Assembly (NCBI GenBank): GCA_025928435.1
Contig: JAICJM010000246.1
Coordinates: 1-5,073, forward strand
DNA length: 5,073 bases
Direction: 5' to 3'
DNA from: Thermoleophilia bacterium
Lineage (GTDB): Bacteria > Actinomycetota > Thermoleophilia > Gaiellales > JAICJC01
A program made the position numbers and the translations under genes. Under the pieces are notes generated by a model, which was not told where the DNA came from, did not search any database, and was given only the letters and a program-made list of their open reading frames with translations. Each line of letters starts with the position of its first letter. Position 1 is the stretch's first letter. Shown here piece after piece: positions 1-5,000 of the stretch.

Positions 1-177
1 CGAGCTCGCGTTCTCTTCGCCGCCGCGCTTCTCGTGCGCCTCGCGCCAGGCGGCCAGCGGGACGGCCCATTCGTGCAGCCGCTCGCCGCCCTCGCCGAGC
101 GGGCTCCGCTCGCTCTGGTCCGGCCCGGCGACGAACCCGTCCGCCGAGATCGAGATGTGACATCGCAGCGTGCTCAT
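1..177 (-). CDS. Dihydrofolate reductase family protein (RibD C-terminal-like), N-terminal part only
   Basis: The reading frame starts at ATG (bases 177-175) and is open to the window edge, giving 59 residues. The first ~20 residues read MSTLRCHISISADGFVAGPD. The ISxSxDGFVAGP pattern is the first beta strand and nucleotide-contact loop typical of bacterial DHFR-fold/RibD-C proteins, which are NADPH-dependent reductases usually about 190-220 residues long. The next residues (SERSPLGEGGERLHEW) also match the usual family pattern, with a G-rich turn and an LHEW segment. The start is supported by a strong Shine-Dalgarno GAGGAGGA on the minus strand (bases 188-181), 3 bases from the ATG. It diverges from the phosphoesterase gene across a 76-base gap. 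Family assignment is by motif recognition; the substrate is unknown, and many such proteins are not true folate enzymes. The C-terminal two thirds lie outside the window. Confidence 0.82.
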   Translation of the reverse strand, partial: MSTLRCHISISADGFVAGPDQSERSPLGEGGERLHEWAVPLAAWREAHEKRGGEENASS

Positions 178-253
178 CGCTCCTCCTCGGTCGCGAGGAG
201 AGACGGGCAGAAGGGCGGAAACTCATCGCGGGCGGGTACACCTCCGGACAAAC

Positions 254-751
254 GTGCCGACCCCGACCGCGCTCATCCTGGCCGACACCCACGTGCCCCG
301 CTTCCGGCCCGAGCTGCCGGAGAGCCTGCGCCCCTATCTCGATGCGTGCGACGTCATCCTGCACGCCGGCGACGTCACCGACCCGGCGGTGCTCGACGGG
401 CTCGCGGCGCACGCGCCCGTGCTGGCGGTGCGCGGCAACGCCGACGGCCCCGACCTGGCGGCGTGGGGCGCGGCAGAGCGGCTCGAGACGCGGATCGGTG
501 GGGTCGAGGTGGCGATGGTGCACGACGCCGGCCCCTCGCGCGGACGTCCGGCGCGGCTCGCGCGCTGGTTCCCGCGAGCCGAGCTCGTCGTGTATGGCCA
601 CTCGCACATCCCGAGCGTCGTGCGCGACGGCCCGCGCCTGCTCGTCAACCCGGGCAGCCCGACCTGGAAGCGGCGGCAGCCGCATCCGACGGCCGCCCTG
701 GCGCGCCTCGAGCCGGGCCGCGTCTCGGCGACCCTGATCGAGCTTCGGTAG
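254..751 (+). CDS. YfcE/MJ0936-type metallophosphoesterase
   Basis: A 165-residue protein, the normal size for compact YfcE-like calcineurin-fold phosphodiesterases, which hydrolyse phosphodiester bonds using two metal ions in the cytoplasm. The metal-ligand motifs appear in order: D11-T-H13 after the first beta strand, H37-A-G-D40, G61-N62-A-D64, V89-H90-D91, and G115-H116-S-H118, followed by the family's N132-P-G-S-P136 loop. All the expected metal ligands are present, so it should be active, but the physiological substrate cannot be read from sequence. GTG 254 is chosen because it sits five residues before the first strand (TALILADTH). The frame is open further upstream to an ATG at 170, but that would overlap the divergent gene's start and add 28 low-complexity basic residues. 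No good Shine-Dalgarno is seen before 254, so the transcript may be leaderless or weakly translated. A strong hairpin follows 5 bases after the stop. Confidence 0.9.
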   Translation: MPTPTALILADTHVPRFRPELPESLRPYLDACDVILHAGDVTDPAVLDGLAAHAPVLAVRGNADGPDLAAWGAAERLETRIGGVEVAMVHDAGPSRGRPARLARWFPRAELVVYGHSHIPSVVRDGPRLLVNPGSPTWKRRQPHPTAALARLEPGRVSATLIELR

Positions 752-756
752 GCGAT

Positions 757-785
757 GGGCTGCCCCCGCAGGGCGGGGACAGCCC
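757..785. terminator. Strong hairpin between convergent genes, likely bidirectional terminator
   Basis: Bases 757-762 (GGGCTG) pair with 780-785 (CAGCCC). After one C/A mismatch (763/779), bases 764-769 (CCCCGC) pair with 773-778 (GCGGGG), leaving a 3-base loop. That gives 12 GC-rich pairs. It lies 5 bases after the stop of the phosphoesterase and 9 bases beyond the stop of the opposing small membrane protein, the position expected for a terminator serving both. There is no T-tract on either side, as is common in GC-rich actinobacteria, so termination is inferred from the fold and its position. Confidence 0.7.
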
Positions 786-794
786 CACGTGCGC

Positions 795-1013
795 CTACGC
801 CGCGAGCCGCTCCTCGACCTCGGGCCAGACGCGAGCCTCGGCCGCGTCGCCGGTCACGATGGCCCAGCCCGTGAACGCGCCGAGCAGCGCGCCGACGGCG
901 GCCAGCGCGAGGATGCCGATGACGACCGCCCCGGTCGGGAGCAGCGTCGCCCAGTAGATGCTGGGGACGTTGATCGCCAGGGCGCCCGCGAGAGATGTTC
1001 GGGTGATGTTCAT
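795..1013 (-). CDS. Small hydrophobic membrane protein of unknown function
   Basis: A 72-residue protein starting MNITRTSLAG. A short polar N-terminus is followed by a long hydrophobic stretch from about residue 10 to 53. This contains a polar break around PSIYWAT and a Gly/Ala-rich helix (GILALAAVGALLGAFTGWAIV), so it has one long or two short membrane segments. The tail is acidic and soluble (GDAAEARVWPEVEERLAA). I do not recognise a named family. The Gly-zipper look of GALLGAFTGWAIVTG recalls small stress-associated membrane proteins, but that is only a resemblance. The gene is convincing because a textbook Shine-Dalgarno GGGAGGAG (minus strand, bases 1028-1021) lies 7 bases before the ATG and because the protein has a coherent membrane pattern. 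It is convergent with the phosphoesterase and appears monocistronic. Confidence 0.78.
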   Translation of the reverse strand: MNITRTSLAGALAINVPSIYWATLLPTGAVVIGILALAAVGALLGAFTGWAIVTGDAAEARVWPEVEERLAA

Positions 1014-1020
1014 GGTAGGT

Positions 1021-1028
1021 CTCCTCCC
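1021..1028 (-). promoter_or_regulatory. Ribosome binding site that fixes the start of the small membrane protein
   Basis: On the minus strand the bases read GGGAGGAG, then 7 bases (ACCTACC), then ATG. This is the best Shine-Dalgarno in the window and is the main support for translation of the short gene. Confidence 0.8.
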
Positions 1029-1080
1029 TGAAGGCGGAACCCGGATGGTGCCCGCCTCGTTCTCGACCGAAACGTCGGCA

Positions 1081-1134
1081 CGAACGCGGGCAAGCGAACG
1101 CGGCGGCCGGGCGCAGTGGGTGAAACGCAGTGGG
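1081..1134. repeat. Two pairs of 9-base direct repeats with a 14-base period
   Basis: CGAACGCGG occurs at 1081-1089 and 1095-1103. CGCAGTGGG occurs at 1112-1120 and 1126-1134. Copies within each pair are offset by exactly 14 bases. They lie in the 220-base gene-free stretch 1014-1233, between the divergent starts of the small membrane protein and the zinc-ribbon protein. They could be tandem half-sites for a regulator or chance in GC-rich DNA. Apart from these repeats, the ribosome binding site at 1021-1028 and the elements near 1222-1248, I see nothing definite in this stretch. Confidence 0.35.
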
Positions 1135-1221
1135 CTCGCGTGAGTGCCCCGACCGCCGCACCGCCCCTTCTACCCGCGCGCGGATGCGCACAAACGTCCG
1201 TCCGGTTTCGGCCGGAACTGG

Positions 1222-1227
1222 TAGCGT
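1222..1227 (+). promoter_or_regulatory. Putative -10 element of a leaderless promoter
   Basis: TAGCGT fits the TANNNT -10 pattern and ends 6 bases before the ATG at 1234, the spacing expected if transcription starts at or next to the start codon. No Shine-Dalgarno precedes that ATG, which agrees with a leaderless message. No convincing -35 hexamer is seen 16-18 bases upstream, so the promoter is only partly supported. Confidence 0.5.
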
Positions 1228-1230
1228 GTT

Positions 1231-1248
1231 TGCATGAACGTTCATGCA
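1231..1248. promoter_or_regulatory. Perfect 18-base palindrome over the start codon, candidate operator
   Basis: TGCATGAACGTTCATGCA equals its own reverse complement over all 18 bases. It starts 3 bases before the ATG of the zinc-ribbon gene and covers its first five codons, just after the TANNNT box. A dimeric repressor bound here would cover the transcription start. The core GAACGTTC lacks the 4-base spacer of LexA boxes (GAAC-N4-GTTC), so I do not call it an SOS box. The palindrome is seen directly; the operator role is inferred. Confidence 0.55.
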
Positions 1249-1581
1249 CGCCGTGGCGCCCTCCAGCGGATCGAGGTCGACCAGGCCGGGCGCTTCAACG
1301 TCTCGACCGCCGCCCGCTTCGCCCGCCGGCTGTGCACGTGCCCGATCTGCGGCCGGCCCGAGCCGCGCGTGTACCGGTCGTCGCTCCGGTCGGTGACGCT
1401 CCAGTGCGGCCGCTGCGGCCTTCAGTGGACGACCACCTGGTACATGCTCGCCCGCGCCTTCGAGCGCGAGGTCGCGCCCCAGCTCAGCGTCGACGCGGCG
1501 GCCGTCACGACGGCCGTCCTGAACGTCCTCGGCGAGCACGAGTCACGGGGCGCGAAACGGCGCCCGCGCCCGCCCCGTTGA
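1234..1581 (+). CDS. Small zinc-ribbon protein of unknown function
   Basis: A 115-residue cytosolic protein with one zinc-ribbon-like domain. The first knuckle is C36-P-I-C39-G (preceded by C34) and the second is C58-G-R-C61-G-L-Q-W, 18 residues later; the four cysteines should bind one structural zinc. The N-terminus (residues 1-33) is polar and basic (VSTAARFARRL). The segment after the ribbon (about 67-100) looks helical, and the last 11 residues are a basic Arg/Pro tail (GAKRRPRPPR). A basic, zinc-binding small protein fits nucleic-acid or protein binding, but no catalytic motif is visible and I cannot name a family. The start at 1234 is favoured because it is the only ATG placed 6 bases after a TANNNT box and because a palindrome covers it; there is no Shine-Dalgarno. 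The stop codon overlaps the next operon's -35 box. It could equally be a domain-only housekeeping protein. Confidence 0.75.
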   Translation: MNVHARRGALQRIEVDQAGRFNVSTAARFARRLCTCPICGRPEPRVYRSSLRSVTLQCGRCGLQWTTTWYMLARAFEREVAPQLSVDAAAVTTAVLNVLGEHESRGAKRRPRPPR

Positions 1582-1605
1582 CATCGCTCGCGGCGGATGT
1601 AGCTT
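1578..1605 (+). promoter_or_regulatory. Housekeeping-type promoter for the FnIII/PotD-like operon
   Basis: A perfect -35 TTGACA (1578-1583), a 16-base spacer and a -10 TAGCTT (1600-1605) match the primary sigma-factor pattern. The predicted transcription start is near 1611-1613, a few bases before the GGAGG at 1616. The -35 hexamer contains the TGA stop (1579-1581) of the zinc-ribbon gene, so upstream transcription or translation could interfere with it. Confidence 0.72.
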
Positions 1606-1615
1606 GGAAATGTCT

Positions 1616-1620
1616 GGAGG
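1616..1620 (+). promoter_or_regulatory. Ribosome binding site with three competing start codons
   Basis: GGAGG is followed by in-frame GTG (1621), ATG (1624) and ATG (1633), at 0, 3 and 12 bases. None has the ideal 5-9 base spacing. ATG 1633 is preferred because it leaves room for the ribosome and gives a compact signal sequence; 1624 is the main alternative. Confidence 0.55.
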
Positions 1621-1632
1621 GTGATGGGTGGT

Positions 1633-2319
1633 ATGGCTGGCACGCCTCGCGACCGGCTGATGGCGTTCATGATGGGTTCGGCGCTCCTGTGGCTCGCCAT
1701 GGGCGGCCTTGCTGCGGCCCAGAGCCCACAGGCGTCCCTGAGCCCGCGGGCGTCCCACCTCGGCGTCGTGACCACGACCGACGAGGTGCTCGTGAGCTGG
1801 CACCGCTTCGCCGACCCGGGCAACGTGCTCGTGCGCCGCGGCCAGCCGGACTGCCCGCAGACGCTCGCGGACGGGGTCGCCGCCGGAGAGGTCACGCAGC
1901 TGCACGTGATCGACCGCTCCGTGAAGCCCGGGACCGAGTACTGCTACAGCGTCTTCCTGCGCGACCCGTCGGGCATCCTCACCCGCGAGAGCGTGACCGG
2001 CCCCGTGAGCGTGCCGGACACCTCCAACGTGCCCCCCGCCCAGGCCCCTCCGCCGCTGGCCGCCCCCACGATCGCGCACACGAAGCTCGATCCCGTGCTC
2101 GTGCGCCGGGTCGAGGTGGGCGGCGCCGCGGCAGCCGCCGCCGTGCTGCTCGGGCTCATCGTGCTCCTCACCGTCCGCCGGGTCTCCCACGGGCGCATGG
2201 TGCTGCGTCCGACCGCCCGCGAGTCGATCGTCGGCCGCAATTCGGGCGCGCTCGTCGTCCCCGCCATGATCCTGCTCGGGTGGATCGGCGTCGTGATCGG
2301 ATTCGTGGTGCTGCGATGA
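1633..2319 (+). CDS. Membrane-anchored protein with an extracytoplasmic fibronectin type III-like domain
   Basis: A 228-residue protein; residue numbers are from ATG 1633. Residues 1-30 form a signal sequence or first membrane helix with a basic start (GTPRDR) and an Ala-rich end (GGLAAAQS). Residues about 42-128 look like a fibronectin III/Ig-like beta sandwich: EVLVSWHR gives the conserved-Trp strand and KPGTEYCYSVFLRD the P-G-T-x-Y-x-Y-x-V strand. Two cysteines (C74, C104) could form a disulfide outside the cell. A Pro/Ala linker (about 132-146) leads to a helix at about 163-182, a basic loop (RRVSHGRMVLRPTARES) and a last helix at about 205-227 that ends the protein. Expected topology puts the FnIII domain outside and the basic loop inside. 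It is the first gene of an operon and its TGA overlaps the next ATG (ATGA), so it is translationally coupled to the PotD-like lipoprotein. Such domains bind proteins or sugars; the actual role is unknown. The start could also be 1621 or 1624. Confidence 0.82.
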   Translation: MAGTPRDRLMAFMMGSALLWLAMGGLAAAQSPQASLSPRASHLGVVTTTDEVLVSWHRFADPGNVLVRRGQPDCPQTLADGVAAGEVTQLHVIDRSVKPGTEYCYSVFLRDPSGILTRESVTGPVSVPDTSNVPPAQAPPPLAAPTIAHTKLDPVLVRRVEVGGAAAAAAVLLGLIVLLTVRRVSHGRMVLRPTARESIVGRNSGALVVPAMILLGWIGVVIGFVVLR

Positions 2320-3503
2320 GCGCCGCCAGGCGGCTCTCCCGCCGTCACCTCCTCGGCCGCGCCGGCCTCGCCGCCGGGGCCTTCGCCGCCGCGCCGCTCC
2401 TGGCCGCGTGCGGCGAGGTGACGAGCCGCACCCCCGCACCGGTCGGGAGCACCGTCTGGTGGCGCGGACAGCACGACACGGGCCAGCTCGTGTTCGCGAA
2501 CTGGCCGCTCTACATCGACTACATGAACTGGCTCAAGGACCGCCCCAGCCTGAACGGGTTCTCGCGCCACACCGGCATCGAGGTCACCTACCAGGAGGTC
2601 ATCGAGGGCAACGAGCCGTTCTTCGAGAAGATCGCGCCGCGGCTCCAGGCCGGCCAGCCGCTCGGCTACGACCTGATCGTGCTCACGAACGGCTGGCAGA
2701 CGAGCCGGCTGATCGGAAACGACTGGCTCACGCCGCTCGACCATTCGATGCTGCCGAACTTCGCCACCTACGCCGCCTCGATCGCGAAGAACCCGAACTA
2801 CGACCCGGGCAACCGGTACACGATCCCGTGGCAGTCCGGCTTCACCGGCCTCGCCTACAACACCAATCGCGTCGACCGTGAGATCACGAGCATCAAGGCC
2901 CTGTGGGACCCGAAGTTCCGGGGCCGGGTGGGGATGATGAGCGACAACACCGACCTCGGCTCCGCCGGGCTGCTCTATCTGGGCATCGACCCGGCCACGT
3001 CGAAGCCGGCCGACTGGGAGCGGGCGGCCGGGGCCCTGCGCAAGCAGCGCGGCCTCGTCCGCGGCTACTACGACCAGGGCTACATCGACGCGCTCGAGCG
3101 CGGCGACACCTGGATCAGCCAGGCCTGGTCGGGCGACATCTTCCAGGCGAACGCCTCCGGTTACCCCGAGCTCAAGTTCGTGGTGCCCGAGGAGGGCGTC
3201 ATGCACTGGACGGACAACATGATGATCCCGCGGAACGCGCGCAACCCGCTGAGCGCCCTGGCCTGGATGAACTACTACTACCAGCCGCGGATCGCGGCGA
3301 AGGTGGCCGACTGGGTCGAGTACATCACGCCGGTGCCGGCCGCCCAGGAGCGCCTGATGAGGTCCGACCCCGCAGTCGGCCGCAGCCCGCTCGTGTTCCC
3401 GACGCCGGCGATGTCGGCCCTGGCGCGCAACTATCCGACGTTCTCGACCCGGGCCCTGTATGACGCCTGGAACGGGAACTTCGACCCGATCATCAAGTCC
3501 TGA
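2316..3503 (+). CDS. PotD-like polyamine-type ABC substrate-binding lipoprotein, Tat exported
   Basis: A 395-residue extracytoplasmic solute receptor of the spermidine/putrescine-binding family. The signal region has a twin-arginine motif (S8-R-R-H-L-L-G14), an Ala-rich core and a lipobox L29-A-A-C32, so it should fold in the cytoplasm, be exported by Tat and be lipid-anchored at C32. The mature part follows the actinobacterial PotD pattern: LVFANWPLYIDY (58-69), TGIEVTYQEVIEGNEPFFEK (86-105), GYDLIVLTNGW (117-127), IPWQSGFTGLAYN (170-182), AWSGDIFQA (270-278) and HWTDNMMIP (297-305). W271, W298 and D300 correspond to C-lobe residues that contact the polyamine in E. coli PotD, as I recall the alignment. 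Length and C-terminus are complete. ATG 2316 overlaps the preceding TGA by four bases. No potA, potB or potC is nearby: the next gene is an MFS transporter with its own promoter. The ligand is likely a cationic amine, but this is unproven. Another ligand, or a sensory role, is possible. Confidence 0.9.
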   Translation: MSAARRLSRRHLLGRAGLAAGAFAAAPLLAACGEVTSRTPAPVGSTVWWRGQHDTGQLVFANWPLYIDYMNWLKDRPSLNGFSRHTGIEVTYQEVIEGNEPFFEKIAPRLQAGQPLGYDLIVLTNGWQTSRLIGNDWLTPLDHSMLPNFATYAASIAKNPNYDPGNRYTIPWQSGFTGLAYNTNRVDREITSIKALWDPKFRGRVGMMSDNTDLGSAGLLYLGIDPATSKPADWERAAGALRKQRGLVRGYYDQGYIDALERGDTWISQAWSGDIFQANASGYPELKFVVPEEGVMHWTDNMMIPRNARNPLSALAWMNYYYQPRIAAKVADWVEYITPVPAAQERLMRSDPAVGRSPLVFPTPAMSALARNYPTFSTRALYDAWNGNFDPIIKS

Positions 3504-3525
3504 CGCGACCGCGCGGATCGCACGG

Positions 3526-3543
3526 CGAGACGATCGCGTCTCG
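3526..3543. promoter_or_regulatory. Inverted repeat in the MFS promoter, candidate operator or short terminator hairpin
   Basis: CGAGACG-ATCG-CGTCTCG has a perfect 7-base-pair stem and a 4-base loop. It lies 23 bases after the PotD-like gene's stop and ends 2 bases before a TACGCT -10 box, covering the -35/spacer region. Efflux genes are often repressed by TetR- or MarR-type dimers at such sites, which favours an operator. It could also end the upstream operon, but there is no T-tract and the stem is short. Confidence 0.5.
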
Positions 3544-3545
3544 AC

Positions 3546-3551
3546 TACGCT
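3546..3551 (+). promoter_or_regulatory. Putative -10 element of the MFS transporter gene
   Basis: TACGCT fits TANNNT and ends 9 bases before the GTG at 3561. With no Shine-Dalgarno in the intervening bases (GACGGCCTC), a leaderless or near-leaderless transcript is likely. No clear -35 hexamer is seen. Confidence 0.45.
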
Positions 3552-3560
3552 GACGGCCTC

Positions 3561-5000
3561 GTGAGCCTGGTCGACCCGCACCCCCGTCAGAGCCCGGGCC
3601 GGACGTTCGCAGTTCTCGGAACCGGGGCGATGGCCTACGTCTTGCTGCAGTCGCTGGTCGTGCCCGCGCTGCCGACCTTGCAGGCGGCCCTGCACACGTC
3701 GCAGAGCTCCATCTCGTGGATCCTGACGGCGTACCTGCTGAGCGCGTCGGTGGCGACGCCGGTGCTGGGGCGGCTCGGCGACATGTTCGGGAAGGAGCAC
3801 ATGCTGGTCGTCGTGCTCGCCGCGCTCTCCGCCGGGTCGCTGATCGCCGCTCTCACGAGCTCGATCGGCGTGATGATCGCGGCGCGCGTGCTCCAGGGGC
3901 TGGGCGGCGCCGTGTTCCCGCTCGCGTTCGGCATCATCCGCGACGAGTTCCCGCGCGAGCGCGTGCCGGGCGCGATCGGCGGCATCTCGACGATGCTCGG
4001 CGTCGGCTCGGGTCTCGGGATCGTGCTGGCCGGGCCGATCGTCGACCACCTGAACTACCACTGGCTCTTCTGGATCCCGCTCGTCATGACGGCGATCGCG
4101 ACCGTGGCCACGTTCCTGTTCGTCCCGGAGTCGCCCGTGAAGACGCCGGGCACCGTGAACCTTCCGGCGGCGGCCCTCCTGTCTGGGTGGCTGATCGCCC
4201 TGCTGCTCGGGGTCAGCGAGGGGGCGGAATGGGGCTGGACGTCGGGCCGGATCGTCGCCCTGTTCGTCGCGGCGATCGTGCTGTTCTCGGCCTGGATCGC
4301 CGTCGAGCTGCGGGCGCGGGTGCCGCTCGTCGACGTTCGCCTGATGCGGACGCCGGTCGTGTGGTGGACGAACATCTCGGCGCTCATGTTCGGCTTCGGG
4401 ATGTACTCGATGATGGTCGTGCTGCCGGAGTTCATGGAGGCCCCGAAGGCGGCCGGGTACGGCTTCGCCGCCTCGGTGACCGGCGCCGGCCTGGCGATGG
4501 TGCCGGCGACTCTGGCGATGATCGTCGTGGGGATGGCGATCGGCCCGATCACCGCGGCCGTCGGCTCCAAGCTGCCGCTGATCGCGGGCGGGCTCCTCGG
4601 AGGCGCCGCCTTCGCCTTCCTCGCCGCCGCCCACTCCGCGGAGTGGCAGGTGTACGTGACGATGGCGCTCGCCGGCCTCGGGATGGGCCTCGCGTTCTCG
4701 GCCATGACGAACCTGATCGTCGACGCGGTGCCGAGCACCCACACCGGCGTCGCGACGGGCATGAACGCCAACATCCGCACCGTCGGCGGCGCGATCGGGA
4801 GCCAGGTGGTGACGAGCGCGATCACGGCCGGCCTCGTCGCGGGCGCGCTGCCCCACGAGCACGGCTACGTGCTCAGCTTCCTCGTCCTTTCCGCGGGCAT
4901 GATCGCGGCGGCCGTCGCCGCGCTGCTCGTCCCGAACATGCACCGCCGCGTCGGGGTTCCGGCCGCCGAGCCGGCCGAGCTGCTCGCCGAGCGGATCTAG
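3561..5000 (+). CDS. MFS transporter, DHA2 (EmrB/QacA-like) 14-TM drug:H+ antiporter type
   Basis: A 479-residue integral membrane protein, the usual length for 14-helix DHA2 exporters. About 14 hydrophobic segments can be traced, roughly at 16-37, 51-71, 80-100, 104-125, 137-160, 167-188, 201-219, 230-250, 268-290, 304-330, 337-357, 363-385, 405-428 and 437-458. MFS motif A is G70-R-L-G-D74-M-F-G77-K between helices 2 and 3, motif B is R109-V-L-Q-G-L-G-G in helix 4, and motif C is the G-rich GVGSGLGIVLAGP (147-159) in helix 5, the antiporter signature. N404-I-R-T-V-G-G-A-I-G near helix 13 is also typical of DHA2. It should use the proton gradient to export hydrophobic or cationic compounds; the substrate cannot be predicted. 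GTG 3561 is chosen because it follows a TANNNT box and gives the normal short cytoplasmic N-terminus; an in-frame start further upstream is not needed. Its stop overlaps that of the opposing gene. Confidence 0.9.
   Translation: MSLVDPHPRQSPGRTFAVLGTGAMAYVLLQSLVVPALPTLQAALHTSQSSISWILTAYLLSASVATPVLGRLGDMFGKEHMLVVVLAALSAGSLIAALTSSIGVMIAARVLQGLGGAVFPLAFGIIRDEFPRERVPGAIGGISTMLGVGSGLGIVLAGPIVDHLNYHWLFWIPLVMTAIATVATFLFVPESPVKTPGTVNLPAAALLSGWLIALLLGVSEGAEWGWTSGRIVALFVAAIVLFSAWIAVELRARVPLVDVRLMRTPVVWWTNISALMFGFGMYSMMVVLPEFMEAPKAAGYGFAASVTGAGLAMVPATLAMIVVGMAIGPITAAVGSKLPLIAGGLLGGAAFAFLAAAHSAEWQVYVTMALAGLGMGLAFSAMTNLIVDAVPSTHTGVATGMNANIRTVGGAIGSQVVTSAITAGLVAGALPHEHGYVLSFLVLSAGMIAAAVAALLVPNMHRRVGVPAAEPAELLAERI

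Noticed and set aside
1036..1063. SigB-like promoter (GTTT...GGGCAC) on the minus strand upstream of the small membrane protein
   Set aside because: The second element is a poor match to GGGTAT and the first is only four bases in GC-rich DNA, so it is too weak to annotate.
1231..1248. LexA/SOS box reading of the GAACGTTC core
   Set aside because: Gram-positive and actinobacterial LexA boxes need GAAC and GTTC about four bases apart; here they are directly adjacent.
334..1539. A 401-codon minus-strand open frame across the phosphoesterase and zinc-ribbon genes
   Set aside because: It is a shadow of plus-strand coding sequence, and the small membrane protein in another minus frame has the better start site and composition.
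1116..2315. A long upstream extension of the PotD-like frame
   Set aside because: The extension is low-complexity Arg/Pro/Ala sequence overlapping the zinc-ribbon and FnIII genes; the Tat signal and the ATGA coupling fix the start at 2316.
1944..4943. A minus-strand open frame of about 1000 codons opposite the PotD-like and MFS genes
   Set aside because: Its translation is almost only Arg, His, Asp, Gly and Ala, the usual antisense shadow of GC-rich genes; it has no domain pattern and overlaps three well-supported genes.
4964..4995. Repeated GCCGAG words near the end of the MFS gene
   Set aside because: They encode the Ala/Glu-rich tail (AAEPAELLAER) and are explained by codon use rather than by a functional repeat.
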